64,000 nucleotides of DNA from Anseranas semipalmata. Taxonomy: Eukaryota > Chordata > Aves > Anseriformes > Anseranatidae. The position numbers and the translations under genes were made by a program. A model generated the notes under the pieces. The model searched no databases. It was given only the letters and a program-made list of their open reading frames with translations, and was not told where the DNA came from. The stretch lies in the NCBI GenBank assembly GCA_013399115.1, contig VXAA01006436.1, forward strand, positions 122,445-186,444, given 5' to 3'. This document shows, in pieces, positions 1 through 13,324 of this stretch (position 1 is its first letter; the number at the start of each line of letters is the position of its first letter).

Positions 1-2201
1 TCTGAAGACCGAGGCAGTTACAACGCTGTGCAGCCATTTTACTGAAATTAATAGGCAGAAATCTTAACAATGGTTGAAAAACCTGTAATTTTCTCAAGGG
101 CAGTATATATCTACACATCCTTGTCCGTGTTTTTCTGGATAATGACTGTTCCCATTTCATTTGGAATACAATATGGACTGATAGTCCAGAAGACAGTTTG
201 TTCTGAAGGACATGCCAGGACAGCATCATTAAAGAAGGTGAATTGTAAAAATCTGGAATGTTGACTACAGGTTTATTGATTGAAATGTGTTTCCTCTAAG
301 TCTGGTACCGCCTGAAATATTTTACCAAAAAATACTGGAAGTTTCCCAAAGTCCTACAAGTAGCTGACTAAAATATGTGCTGTTGAGGAGATTGTATAAA
401 GTAATAGATTCAGATAAGAGAGAAATGGTAAATTGAAACTACTTTTTAACACATCTCATAAAGGACTAGCTTCTGAAAAAAAAAAAAAAGAAAAAGAAAA
501 GAAAGAAAAAACTAGACACCATGAATATAAGCCATTCATATCTTAATCATGCAAAGTTTAGGTCCCAGAGAATCTTTGTTAAGAATTTTATTTTAAGCTC
601 ACATGGTAGAAAAAGCATAATTTATAAAGTCAAAGAGAGGGTGTGGAAGCTCCTTCCTTTATATACCCTCCAGTCTCCTCTAGGCACTCAACACAAAAAG
701 TACATTAGTTTATATACTTCAGTGTCTTACTCTCAGACAGAATCAAATTTAAGGATTTTATCTGCATCTTTTACTTTGACCTTAGTAAAACAGAAGCTAT
801 TCCTTAGAGGTAAATCTTTTTCCTAAAAATCCATGGCAAGGTTTTTGTGTATTCTGTATGTACACAAAATAATTACATTGGTACTAAAGTCTGCCTCTGA
901 AAAGTACTTGCAAATGAAAGGAAAACCATCTTCTCAACCCCTCACATTGGTGGCACTTCAACTAATGGGTCAGTTAATTAACTAATGGGTGTAATTTGCA
1001 GACCATCTCTTGAGGTAAAACAGCTTACATATACCACTTAATTGCCTAGTATGGATAGGCAGTGTTTGTTGGTGTCCCTGGCCCAAAGTTTCTACAAAAT
1101 TTCTTGAAGTGCAGTTCCTTTGGAAGAATATCAGCAGTTACAGAAAGGGAACAAATAGGACTTGTGGTGATTATTCTTCTAAAATGTGCACGTGTTTCTT
1201 CTTAATAAAACTTATGTAAGAATGACAAGAACTGACAAGTGTGATTGTTATTCATATAAATTATAGTAAACTAATGTTAAGAAGGGAGGACTGAGTTTAT
1301 AAGACTTTCAAAGTCTTATAATCTGGTTAGAGAATGTTATACAGCAAATAGCATATTTACTAGCATAAATGAGGTTTCAGACTTACCGTCCATATCCTCT
1401 TAAATAGATAATAATCCCACTTCACCATAAACTGCTTCAAATTGCAGTATTTTTCCCTTAGTGTGCAAGATTTTGAGAGCCGTCCCCTCATCCTGATTCC
1501 AAAATGCATTATTACATTTGAAGAATGAGTTTATTCTTAGACTGATAATACTCTACCAAAATACAGTGAATTTCCTCTAAATTAGTAATGAACCATGCAC
1601 TTTTTATTTATTATTTTTTATTTATTTATATCTCGGTGAAAACTATATTTGGCTTTTAAGTGAGACTCTCTTGAGTTAGACTTGAACTGCTTCTGGAACA
1701 GCACTGCTTTGATTACCTAAAAACTGTGGGCAACCCATTCTGGGCAAGTGGATCCTGCTGTGTCAGTCTATTAGAAAGATGTTATCTACACAAAAAAAAA
1801 ATTGCTTTAAATGCTGTAAGATATAAGAAGGAATTTGATAAAACCATATCAAAGTATTTTCCTTTTTGGTGAGATGAACTCTAGAGCTCTACTCAGCAGC
1901 ACATATCCTGTAATTCTTCTGCTTTGCTCATAGAAGTTTGGCTGAGGGTTGCAGCTTTATCCAGTCCTCTAAGCTCACATTCACCATCTTCAAGACTTTG
2001 TGATGCTTTCATTTTTTACTCCAGTATTTCTTTTTCTATCTGTATCTTCCTTTAACTCATTCATATTACTTTCCTGTTATATTCAAGTAATATCAAACAT
2101 GTTGCAATTTTATTAAAGCCTGGCTTTTCACAAACTTGAGAATGAGACACACAGACCTATTTACTTTCTCCAGGTTGACTTTGCAGCTACCTGGGCTGGA
2201 C

Positions 2202-2233
2202 ACTAATATTTTGATTGACTAATATTTTGATTG
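2202..2233. repeat. 16-bp tandem duplication
   Basis: The unit ACTAATATTTTGATTG occurs twice with no spacer (2202-2217 and 2218-2233) and both copies are identical. This is a small local duplication typical of replication slippage. Confidence 0.9.
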
Positions 2234-2314
2234 ACTTCTTAACTTCTAGAGGATATGATATAATCTGCATGAAGATGCTTTAGCAATAAACTCAATACAG
2301 TAACTGTATATGTA

Positions 2315-2338
2315 TGTTACATATATGTATATGTAACA
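2315..2338. repeat. Short inverted repeat
   Basis: Arms TGTTACATA (2315-2323) and TATGTAACA (2330-2338) are perfect reverse complements around a 6-base AT-rich loop. It lies in an alternating TATG/CATA stretch, so it may be a by-product of that composition. Confidence 0.6.
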
Positions 2339-3565
2339 AGCCATTGTCTGGCGATGTACATCTTTTTAAGTATTAGAATTAGACTCTTTACTTTGAACTA
2401 GCTATGTTCTTCAGAATGCAAACTTTAGTTAAAAACAAAACCATATTTCAAGCTTCCAGATCTTCTATGTTTTTGTAGTGTGTAATTAGGTCTTTTTATT
2501 TTAGGAGAGTGCATATATTAAGGAATAACAAAAAATAGATGAATAGTATAATGTTATTAATATTTTTGTGCATTATTTGTGGCATTCACTAAGGTGTGAA
2601 GAAATATTGCAAAGTTATATGAGTATAGGCAGAGGTGTGTGTAATTACTTGGTCACTTGAGGCCACAAAGTCAGACTAAATAGAGAATGTCCTGCAAATA
2701 AGGCTTGGTATTAATTCACTGGTTCCATTTGTTGTATATTGGATGCAGAAAATCCAGACTAATACCTCTGATAGTAGGTTTCACCCCACCATCTCTCTAA
2801 TTTAAGAATTAAATCTTCTTCTTATTTAAGAATTGTGTGACTGGTGTGGTATTCATGTTAGCTTCAATGAAAATATACTGTCAAACCCTTTGTGAAGGGC
2901 TTGCCAAGTATAATTCAGAATTTAAGATATTATTTAAAGAAAATTTCTAGTCTTCTGGTTTGAAGATAACCTTCATGATGTAAATCAATCCATAGGGCCT
3001 TTACTGAATTTATAATAAGACAGCCTAAAATAGTATCATCAAGAGAGGTTAAATAATAACTCTTCTAACTGTCTTTAAAAAAATCCCAGGACTTTGCTAT
3101 CAGAAAGATACGCTTTCCCCTGAAGATTGTTAAAGACTTAAGTTTTACATGGCCTTTAGAGATTGTGGTACAAAATGCTCTAACTTGCTGCAGCGAGAGT
3201 TTTCCAGTGAACTGACACCTGATAATCTCTTTGACCATGAAAAAGAGCCTTTAGAATTTAGGCTTACATTTTAAGATCATCTTTGGCTGAATTTAGAGTT
3301 CAAAAACTGATCACACGTTTTAATTGTGGGTGTCAGCACTAACAGTTCTGTATGGAACAAGTTTAAAGATTTTAAGGAAGATTTAAATATATAGTATAGC
3401 ATTATAACTGGTTGGAATACTTTCAGTTGAGTGCCCTTTTTGGTGGAATATACTGGTTTGCCAAAGCCCTAATATTCCATAGAGATATAACTGTTTCCAC
3501 ACAAATTTTCCCTGGAAAGTATTGGTTCATTGCAAGTTAAAGGTGTAGATTTACATCTCTGTATG

Positions 3566-4044
3566 TGTTGTGGTTTAACCGGTCAGGCAGTTAAGCACCA
3601 CACAGCTGTTCGCCACGCCCCCCNTGATGATGATAATAATAGAATGTACAAAGCAAGTGATGCACAATGCAATTTCTCACCACCCACTGACCGATGCCCA
3701 GCCTGTCCCTGAGCAGTGCCCCCCCCAACCCGGCCAGCCACCCCATATTAATTGTTCAGCATGATGCCATATGGTATGGGACATCCCTTTGGACAGCCCC
3801 TATGTGACAGCCCTTTGGCTCAGCCATCCTGGCTGTGTCCCTTCCCAGCTCCTTGTGCGCCCCCAGCCTCCTCGCTGGCAGGGCAGCACAAGAAGCTGAA
3901 AAGTCCTTGGCTCTGTGTAAGCACTGCTCTGCAACAACTAAACATCGGTGTGTTATCAGCATTATTCTCATCCTGAATCCAAAACACAGCACCATACCAG
4001 CTACTGGGAGGAAAATTAACTCTATCCCAGCCAAAAACAGGACA
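3566..4044 (-). mobile_element. Solo LTR of an avian endogenous retrovirus, family A copy 1
   Basis: Read on the minus strand, the element starts TGTCCTG, has the conserved segment GGCTGGGATAGAGTTAATTTT, and ends AACCACAACA. It is flanked by identical 5-bp target duplications, GTATG at 3561-3565 and 4045-4049. No internal retroviral region adjoins it, so it is a solo LTR left by recombination between two LTRs. A 5-bp duplication fits class III (ERVL-like) or class I elements better than the 6 bp usual for class II. The same family recurs at 36987-37573 and 50976-51443. A single N at 3624 interrupts it at a point where the other copies have extra sequence. The position matching the AATAAA of the 36987 copy is degraded. 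Confidence 0.9.
3624..3624. other. Single-N assembly break
   Basis: One N lies between a run of C and a TGATGATGATAATAAT stretch inside the LTR. Sequence present at this point in the two sister LTRs is missing, so the N probably stands for an unfilled gap. Confidence 0.7.
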
Positions 4045-4049
4045 GTATG

Positions 4050-7000
4050 GGTACGGAAAAGCTCTGTTGTGTTTCAAATACAGCAGTGACCTGCAATTGG
4101 CATCAAAGCACAACTATCTGAGCAATCAGGTTACAAAATCTGATGTATGCAAACAACAATAAAGGGATGCATGTAAAAAAAAAGAAATCTCTAATTTAGA
4201 TAGTGTTACTTTTCTCTATAGAATGTTATGTATTGTAATCTTTTTTATTATTATTTATTCAGGACCTGTCAAATAAAAACACTGGGTGTGAATGACTGAT
4301 GGCATCTCAGATGCTCAAATACTGTAATGTTTCTAATCCAAGAATTATTTCAAATAACTTGTATAACAACACACATAAAATTTAGCTTACTTTGTCACCC
4401 TTTTCCAATTCAGCTTCACCAAATCTAATAAACCAAAATTACAACTATTCCAGAGCTGATTAAATAAAATATTCATGTAATGAAAAAGCACCCAGTCTTG
4501 TTCTGAATAAAGTCAGTGGAAGGTTTTAAGTCAAGACTATAAACTTAGTGGAGAAAGCATTTTTCAAAGTACAGAGTTATTGATAAGCATAAAATAAAAT
4601 GCTGTGCTCGAAGTATGTACTTCACTTAACTCTGGAATATATGTATATATTTAATATTTTCTTTTAAAACCATTTTTCCAGGCTACCAGACAGGAAAAGA
4701 AGATTACATTCCCTTCTGCAGAGAGTTTACAATTAAATACAGCAAATAGTTAAAGTATTGTAACAAAGAAAGCAAAGTCTCAGGAGTCCTGATTCACCTA
4801 TCTCCAGGCACTGTACTTAAAAACATTTCTAACAGATACTCCCTGTATACTCAGCAAGGAGAGAGAAGAATCTCCAGGGGGAGTTTCAGGTTGAAGACCA
4901 GGTATTTTCCTCTGTGAGTGCCTCTCTTTCTCACCAGTATCATAAATAAGGAGCCCGTGGCAACCAGGAATGTCTACCAGGTGCCTAAATTCAAGAAAGA
5001 TGAAGATGATCTGGGATAGGCAGTAATGGATATTCAGTCAGACAATACTGCTGTTTGTACAGGTGGAAATAACGAGTTCATCATCTGGTCATGGACCTCA
5101 CTGCAAGGTAGCAAGTCACTAATGTTACAAATGTTATAAATTTGTAAATATTACAAACCTGTCCAGTTTTAAAGAGAGCATGACCAGTGTGAAAACACTT
5201 GCCAACACTTCTGTCCTACTCGACAGAGACTTGTATTCTTACTGCTAGAGTCATAGTATATTCAAGTCTTGATGGAAGGAAGGATTTTGACTTGGTGTTA
5301 AGTTATTCCATATTATTTGGCAACAAAAAAAAATGATAGGCTGTCCATTAAAAGAACTTCTGTAACATTGTTTATTAAAAACATTCAGCTGGCTGTATGA
5401 TAATATCCCCACAACCCATGTGAAGGAAGTGGAAGGACTGTGGTTGTCTCTGTCCTTTTCTTCCCCTTAAATCTCTAGCCTCTACATTTCAATGATTTAT
5501 TGGAGATATGTGGTTGCTATGCTGTTTTACAAATTATTTACCCTTTCTCTTACTTCTACCTCTCTGCTCCATATGATTTATTTTGTCACTGACTTTCCTG
5601 TATTGCTAATGCCCCTGGAACCATCCCAATCAAAAGACTGAATCATGAACAGAAAAGCCATTCAGAAAATTAAGGAGGGTTTCTAACCCCACATCCATAA
5701 ACATTGTAGAGAGGCAATTTCTTTACAAATATTTATGCCATCACTCCCTGTACTTTTGAGAAATAATTATTTCTCCTACTTTTGAATAATTGTCCTTTCT
5801 TAGGAACCAGATTATCCTCAGGTGTTAATTAATGAGGTAACACCAGAGATGGATTTTTTTCCTCTAGGTTTTCAAAATATATTTTGAATACAAAGAGACT
5901 TGGGATGTTTGTTCTTTTAAAACATGCATTCAGAAAGACCAAATGTTCTACTGATTAATGATTTTCATCAACCTTTAAATAAAATATCAATTCTACATCC
6001 TTTTCTCTTTTAACTTGTGTGTATACGAAGTATACACACATAAATGCGTATATATGCCTACATCTATATACAATTTCATTAATAGTTAAATGTATAACAG
6101 GTGTAATATTCTTCCAAACAAATGGTTTATGAAAATATTTATTACTTTAGAAACAACAGTGTGTGGAAAACACTTTTCTCTTCCATGTTTTTAATGGCTT
6201 AATTTTCTGAACATCTCCCTCACCCATGCATTACACTGTGTTCTTACTCTGAAAGGCAATCAGGACAATATATCACTTGAATATGAAGAGTTTGTAAATA
6301 CTTGATTTTATGTGGCCATGGTTAGCTGTGTCTCAAATGGAGGCTTATCCTTTGTAGCTGCAGAAATACGTCTATCTTAATAAAATTTTCCCAGAGTACA
6401 TTCAGTTAAAACTTGATATTTTGAATTGCAGCTGCCTCTTACTGCTTAAATTACACAAAAAGATTATGGTAGGCTATCTGATTTTCTCTTCCGCTTTCAA
6501 GTAACATAACCATTAAAGATTAATGTGAAGAACTAATCAAACAGGTGGTGCAAATAACAAAAGAACGAATCTTCAGTGGGTTAGGTAACACATTTTAATT
6601 TTCTGTATTACTTGTCTCATTTTTTTTTTCTGATTGCACACTTTCATGTTTTGCTTATGGTGTATGCTCTTGGGGAAAAAAATGTACTGCACTCTTAAAT
6701 AAAGTGCTTGGTGACTGCTAAGCGAAAGAGGCACTGTTACATTCTTGGAATTTCACTTCTCAGACAAAACTGAGAAGAGAACTGACACCTTTACAGGGCA
6801 GAACAGAAAGAAATAAAACCAAGATTATAGAAAGTTCTGCAAAATGCAGATGAAACCTGACGAATTTAAATCACTCTTGAAAAGAAGAAGCAGTAGTAGA
6901 TCTTGTCCCTGGGAGGGAATATTTATCCAGACTGAATAATAAGAATGAGACCAACTCTGTCTAAAACTGTGTCCCCACATCAAAAATCTTCTGATAAAGG

Positions 7001-8182
7001 AATGGAAGCCTCTGTTTACAATCATATACTGCCATAAAATGAGAGCATTGTGGCCATACCCTTTTTCATCTTTAAGAAAAAAGATTCTCAGCATCCTGTA
7101 ACAATTTATGCTGGTTTTGCACTATTTTTGTTCTACACATCTACATCTACCGATTGTGAGAAGGAAGGAAAATGACGTGTTGAGATGATCTTAAAACCTC
7201 CCTTTATCCTGCTGCATTCCACTGAAAAGCCAGAATAATCACGTTTAAAGAAATTCTTAATAGAAATTTAGTAGCATAATCTTGAGTCTATTTCTCTGAC
7301 CTGGCTTAAAACTTCATACAGGAAATCTAAGTGTTATCCCGTAAAATATTCTTTTTTACTTGCCATCTCTTGATGACAATTACACAACTGAAATTTTGTT
7401 GTCTGTCTGTCTGCATTTTACAGATTGTGCTCTCTGCTTACAGCTTTATTAGAATATAAAATCTTGTTGAAATAATTTATGTGAGATAAATTCTGAAAAA
7501 TTAATCCAAAATGCTTAGCTGGTTTGTTATTAGTTGCTAAAAACATTACAATAATTTAATACTTTGGCAGTGTAATTATGTTTAGCTCTAAAAATAATTT
7601 ATTTGCAGAGTAATAGGATTTCCATGAGGTCTGTGCTCCTTAAGCTCTAGTTCTTCCTCCTGGAGTAAGCTTGCAGAACATTATGGAGATGTGAATGGGA
7701 TGGAACTGGGAAGGAACTGGAAAGTAGAACAAAACCTCCTTGGTTTTGTCCTATTTTTAGGTTATCTTTTGTCCTATTTCCTCATGTTTTCTTCTTGATT
7801 CTTGCTTCTTCCTTCTTTGCCCACATTCTGCTTCATGTCTTGTGTATTTGATCTGGTATCTGAGCTATAGGACCTCCTATCGCCAACTGACTCTTTTTGT
7901 TCCTGTGCGTTTGTTTCTCCCATCAGCATGCCCAGTTCCTTGTGTCAAGCCTATGGACACTGCTATGGACAATTCACACAGGTTTATTGTCCTCTGTTCC
8001 CTTCTACAATGAACTTGAAGCATGGGTTCAAACTTTCTCTAAATTCACAGTGGAAGTCATCTGAATTGCTCAGAATAGAGACTGGCTCATTTAGGTTTGG
8101 AGTCCTAAGTGACAAGGTTACTCTCTGTGAAATATAAAGACATTTACCAAAGTAGCCTATCGTTGATTTGGATTGAGGACAG
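4050..8182. other. Unique AT-rich non-coding DNA
   Basis: No gene, RNA gene or transposon is recognisable. It contains a perfect 11-bp inverted repeat at 6016-6040. The 89-codon minus frame at 6825-7094 and the 69-codon plus frame at 7928-8137 have no familiar motif and look like chance frames. Confidence 0.55.
6016..6040. repeat. Perfect hairpin, 11-bp arms
   Basis: Arms TGTGTGTATAC (6016-6026) and GTATACACACA (6030-6040) pair perfectly around the 3-base loop GAA. No T-run follows and no gene is nearby, so no terminator or regulatory role is supported. Confidence 0.8.
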
Positions 8183-8351
8183 CCTTTTTCTTTTTCTTTT
8201 TCTTCTTTTTCTTTTTCTTTTCCTTTTTCTTTTTCTTTTTCTTCTTTTTCTTTTTCTTTTCCTTTTTCTTTTTCTTTTTCTTCTTTTTCTTTTTCTTTTT
8301 CTTTTTTTCTTTCTCTTTCTCTCTCTCTCTCTCTCTTTCTCCTCTCTCTTT
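8183..8351. repeat. Pure pyrimidine tract with a 39-bp higher-order unit
   Basis: All 169 bases on the plus strand are C or T. The body is TTTTTC hexamers, but a shortened unit (CTTC) recurs at 8202, 8241 and 8280, exactly 39 bases apart, and a CC variant recurs between them. About 2.5 copies of a 39-bp unit are therefore nested on the hexamer. The 3' end changes to CTTT and then CT dinucleotides. Phe/Leu-rich and Lys/Arg-rich open frames across it are translations of the repeat. Confidence 0.95.
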
Positions 8352-8666
8352 AAAACTCTTTTGTGATATTTGATTTTTTTTTTTTCTAGAAGATCAAGGT
8401 TCTGCTTCCTAAACAAAAATTATTCCGTGAACAGTTTGTGATGTATTTGAAACTAGTCTTACTGTCTCTTCCATGTAATTTTGAAATGCTAAAAGTTGGC
8501 AGTACTGCCTTGAGGGGTAGGAATGAGTGTAAACATGGATATATATTCTCCTTTGACTGCTCAATTTTGGGAAAGGAGAAAATGAGCTATTCACTGGTTT
8601 TCTACTTTTATCAGTGTCCAGAGTTTGGCTACAAACAACTCTGCCTGTGAGAAATTGAGGGTGTAT

Positions 8667-8704
8667 GTATGGATGGATGGATGGAAGGACAGATAGACAG
8701 ATAA
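8667..8704. repeat. ATGG/ACAG microsatellite
   Basis: About four ATGG units are followed by degenerate GAAGGACAGATAGACAGAT units. It is a short, partly decayed tetranucleotide array. Confidence 0.8.
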
Positions 8705-11700
8705 AGGCACACTAGCATTTCAGCAAGAGGTGGTGGCACATATGTCTATGAGTGAAAGAAGTAGCATAACTGAAATGAAATACTTTTCTAATCCTTTCAT
8801 CTGTCCCTGGGGAGACAGGCATTGGCCATAGCCACTAGTTCTGAAAGCATTCTGAAAGTATCTGCTCCCAGTGACCAGTGACACTGTGGCGTATAGACCG
8901 CTCTCTCTAGCACTAGCAGAGTAGGAAATTTATATTAAATCGAGTACTCTACGTTCATGAACAAATGTCTTCCTGTTGATGCCTCAGGGTCTTCTGCCAC
9001 ATTCTTTCAATCAGCTGTTCATCTACAAACTGTTTTGTTCAGAGTCCCAGATTTTCCAGGCACTAATATTTTTGAGAGAATGAACAAGTAACACTGGGAT
9101 TGGGACTCAGATTAGACACACTTAAATCACATGACTAAAAGACCTCATAACTGTAAGCCATAACTTACACCACATAACTAATGATTATTCAGCAAAAAAT
9201 ATCTGTTCTATGGATAGAACTCATACTGGTCCTGCTATGCATTCACAATATGTCTTCTTGTGACATGCGTTAGCATTTTAACAGCATTTTGCAATGTCAC
9301 CACGGCATGCAAGCTGTGAAATTATCCCACAGTGAAATGATTTAACAGAAAAGCAACGAAAATAAAAATAACGTATAGTCACAATGCCTGGCAAACCTGT
9401 AATCTCCAGAGACCAGCTTCCAGCAGTTCTTCAGCACTCTAAACAATACCATAAATAAAGGTAATTATCCAAATGATGTTATAGAGCTAAGTCGAACATG
9501 GCTTGTAGAGAAGTCCTATGTAATTAAATAGGGATAAAACCCATAGAATTGTGTAGGAAGGAAATAACCATTTTTAAGTCAAATTTTTGTAAGATATTAT
9601 TCTTTATTAAAATCTGTACTATAGAAATCATACAGAAAACTGACCTTTTCTTTTTTTTTTTCAAAAACAAATTATTTTTTTCAAGAGCATGGTGTTCCAA
9701 AGCTGGTCTATGGTGTTGTCTAATCATAAGAAGCACAACAGTATGTTTGAATGACAGCTAATTGATTCGAGGTAAAAACACAGCAAAGACAAAGCCGTTC
9801 ATAAAAGCTCACAGTTTAACTACAGTTTCTGACTGCTATGAAAATAATAGACTGCCCTGTTTGACTGGTATTTTATGCTAAATAAGAGTAGTTGAGTTAA
9901 AAGCTGTGTTTTCTCATGGTGGAACATGTTCTGTAAGCTCTCTAAGTCAGTTTTGTCCTTTCTGTATTGTTCATGAGATGTCCCAAGGGTGAAGACTAGA
10001 CAGGAAAGAATTCCTTTGCTGGGGGAACATCCTGCTGGTGTAATGTGTTGATGAACTAATGTTCTCCTTCCCCTTCCAGTTTCATATTGGAGACAGGGGT
10101 GCAGGTGTGATGGGAAAGGGATGTCTCTGGTGCCTGCAATTGTTACTGTGTGGTTTCTCTAAAGAACTCCAAGTTAATGCTCAAGGCAGAGGTGCAGATT
10201 ATGAGAGTGAGAGAGTTTCCTGGGCCCCAGGTTTTTACTGCCCTTTTGCTAAGGGATGTTCTTTAGTTATATACTTCTAAACATTAAAATAAAGTTAGTG
10301 AAACTTCCCCTGTAAATACTTCTGAATGCCTTTATTGCCTTGCAATTGTGTTTAAATAATGCACTTGGAAACCACAATAGCAATAATTCTTCACGTCTTA
10401 CTGTCTCTATTCTTAGAACAGCTTTTAGGGGTTACGTAAGTTTCTTTGCTATAACAGTTTCCATCACTTTTTCTTAAAAACAAATTGTATTCCACTTGAT
10501 TTGGACTGTTACTCTTTGTCCTTTCTACCTTTTCTTAATTCAGCCATCAGTCAACATCTGTACACATAATTTCCCCCTTGTCTTTGTAGTTCTTTAGACC
10601 TTGAATTGAACTGAATAAAGCAGACAAATTAAATGCAGGTGTGATTCCCTTGGATATAATGGAGTTACAAAAATTATGAGCTTGTCCTGATGAGAAATAA
10701 TTGTACACATCTGAGCATTGCTTTTCTAAGCAGCTTCAATGCCAGTGTAGAAAGCAGCATAACCTCTCTAATGAGTGAAGTTTAAGACCTCAGATTTATG
10801 TGGTCACAGATTAAAAGTGGATGCCAAAACCGTTACTGTTCCATGCCTGCTTTAAAATGCACCAATGACAGATTGCTGTCCCTGTAGGATGGATGATCGG
10901 ATGGCTCATGAAACAGCTCCTGACCACACCATGTTTCACTCAGCCTGAAATGAACGATCTGAAATCTTTTTACCCTACTATGACGTATTGAATACTGTGA
11001 AATTTCAGGAGCTGCTTCCTAAAATGTTCAGCCAACCTTGATATGGGAAGAATTGACTCCATCAGAGAGCTAGGATGAATGGCTGTCCAGTTTTAATCTA
11101 CTGTCCCATATGTATATAAACCTTTAGGATTCACTGTGATCATCCAAATTCCTTCACAGTTTACTTTCCTGTCAGATGCAGACCTCTGGCTTCTGTTCAG
11201 AAGCCATATTCAGTGTGGCACAGTATAAGCCACTTGGATAAGGATTTGAATAATAGTATGCTATGTTTTCTATTGTGGTTTTACTTCCTTGTTTGTTTTG
11301 AAACAAATGAAATGGGGAGAAGTGGTTGCTCCCAGAATGAAAATTCTGTAGTCACTTCAGCTGTTCACTCTGTAATGGAATAAAGACAGGTGGATTTTTC
11401 TCAGCATCATTTAGAAGGTGACTGTGAAATACTGACATCCCTCAACAATGACAGTCATGAATTCACCTGCTTTAAGTAATACAGTCAACATGTTCCTGTA
11501 AACATCATCACACAACAATAACTCACTTCTTCTTTTAGTTTAATTTAAAGATAAATTAATACTCCTGAAAAGTGACATGTAAAGCCTTAAAAAGTAAGAA
11601 TGTGTTTGTCCTGAAAACACACAAGAGCAGGAAAACCTTACAATGTTTTCCAGTTTGAGCTGACTTTATACTTGAACAATATGGGGTTAGTTTGGATTCA

Positions 11701-13324
11701 ATGCCTATTTTGTTTTTGGCTTCTTTTCCCTGCCAGCAGGGATATCAATTGTGATAGCAGGCTATGTAATAATTATTGGGATTCTTAAGAGCTATTAAGC
11801 AGTTAGCTTCTGCCAAAAGTTACCACGCACTGGTATCTTAGATACCAGATCTATTTGACTGTGCTTAGCATAGTATATCTCTCTGGTATTTTATGATGTG
11901 GTAACAGTTGGCAATTTGTGACTTATTAATAGTGACAACTGGATGTATGAAACCATCAGTTCATTTAGCATCAGCATGCCTCTTGTACATTATTCCAGTG
12001 ACATGAAATGAAAGGACAGATGTGCACTGGTAAACACTTAAAAAAAAAAAAATTGTGAAAGATGACTTCTAAGGAAATAGTGCAACTGGAACTAAAATAA
12101 AGACAAGGTAATATTATGTGAGGCTTGAAAATTACTGCATCCAGGAGCTTCTGACTATATAAATCAGATAAGGTCTTCATTACCAGCATGGTTGAGTGAA
12201 TATTTTTTTGGTGAATTGTTCACTTTCCAAGAAATGAAATTTCAGTCAGCCTGAAACTCATCAGAAATCTAGGTGAAATTCTGCAAATAATTTTGGCTGA
12301 ATAAAAACTGATGTAATTTTAGAAATATTCAAGTAGTCAGGAAATCTGGAAAATTACAAAAAAGACATCTTTATTAATAAGGTAAAATAGATTTACATGG
12401 GAATTTCAATGCTGTTAATAAAACTGACCTGCTGTGGCAGTTACAATGTGGATCTGAAGTATAGAAGAAATTCAGCTTCCGTAATACAATCGAATGATCC
12501 AGTTTTCTGAAATATGTTTTTTTTTTTTCTATACCTTTACCCCTGCATTATTTAATCAGGTTTAGGTTGACCAAATGGGAATTAGAATGTTTTCTTTGAA
12601 GTAGGATAGCTTTGGCAGAAAGGACCAAAAAGCTCTACCTGAGGATGCTCTCTAGCTTAGCATACTCGCTGGATTGAGAAAGAGTGAAAATAATGTTGAT
12701 GTAAATCTTTGTTTTGAATACAACAGATGGATGATTTTAATCCATGTCTCTCACCTTCTGTGGGAACATCTGAGTCATTTAGCAAGACATGGCAGAGCCT
12801 CCGTTGCCATCTCCTTCCTGAGTTTGGGAGTAGGTCATGTCATTACCTGCCCAGTCTGCAAAACTCTGAAACCATTTGATTGATTGTAAACACAAATAAC
12901 TAGCTATGGGTCAAACCACATGTTTATTTTGAATGATAAATATAATTTTATGAATAATAAAAAGGATTTATATGACTTATGACAAAAGTTCCACATTTCT
13001 AATTCAAGTAAATATGTATATATTTATAAATCTACTTACAAAGCTAAACAAAGAAACCCCACAACTATTTGCACAGTGTTAATGACAGATATCCAGACAC
13101 CTGAAGATATGTGTCTTCTGTCCATAAATGCCAGTTAAATGGAGAATAGTTTACTCCAGTGCATTTTTCTGTAAACCAAAGGTATGCTATGCAACAAGCA
13201 CATACCCCACACTACATTTTAATCGATATTTTGATATCTTTCTCAAAACATTTCTATGAAAAGTATGGTTGTTGATGCATTGGTTAGAGCAGGGATTTCT
13301 GACAGGGAAAATAGCTTGTATCTG

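Larger units (their letters stand above)
1..3560. other. Unique AT-rich non-coding DNA
   Basis: I see no gene here. Open frames are short (101 codons at most, 521-826) and have no recognisable motif. The stretch holds an A-rich run with interspersed G at 478-511, a 16-bp direct tandem duplication at 2202-2233, and a 9-bp inverted repeat with a 6-base loop at 2315-2338. Everything else reads as unique intergenic or intronic sequence. Confidence 0.6.

Noticed and set aside
3752..4113. Overlapping frames of 74-97 codons
   Set aside because: All are inside the LTR with exact target duplications and are not gene-like.
8109..8416. Phe/Leu-rich and Lys/Arg-rich frames as membrane or nuclear proteins
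   Set aside because: They translate the pyrimidine tract or its complement.
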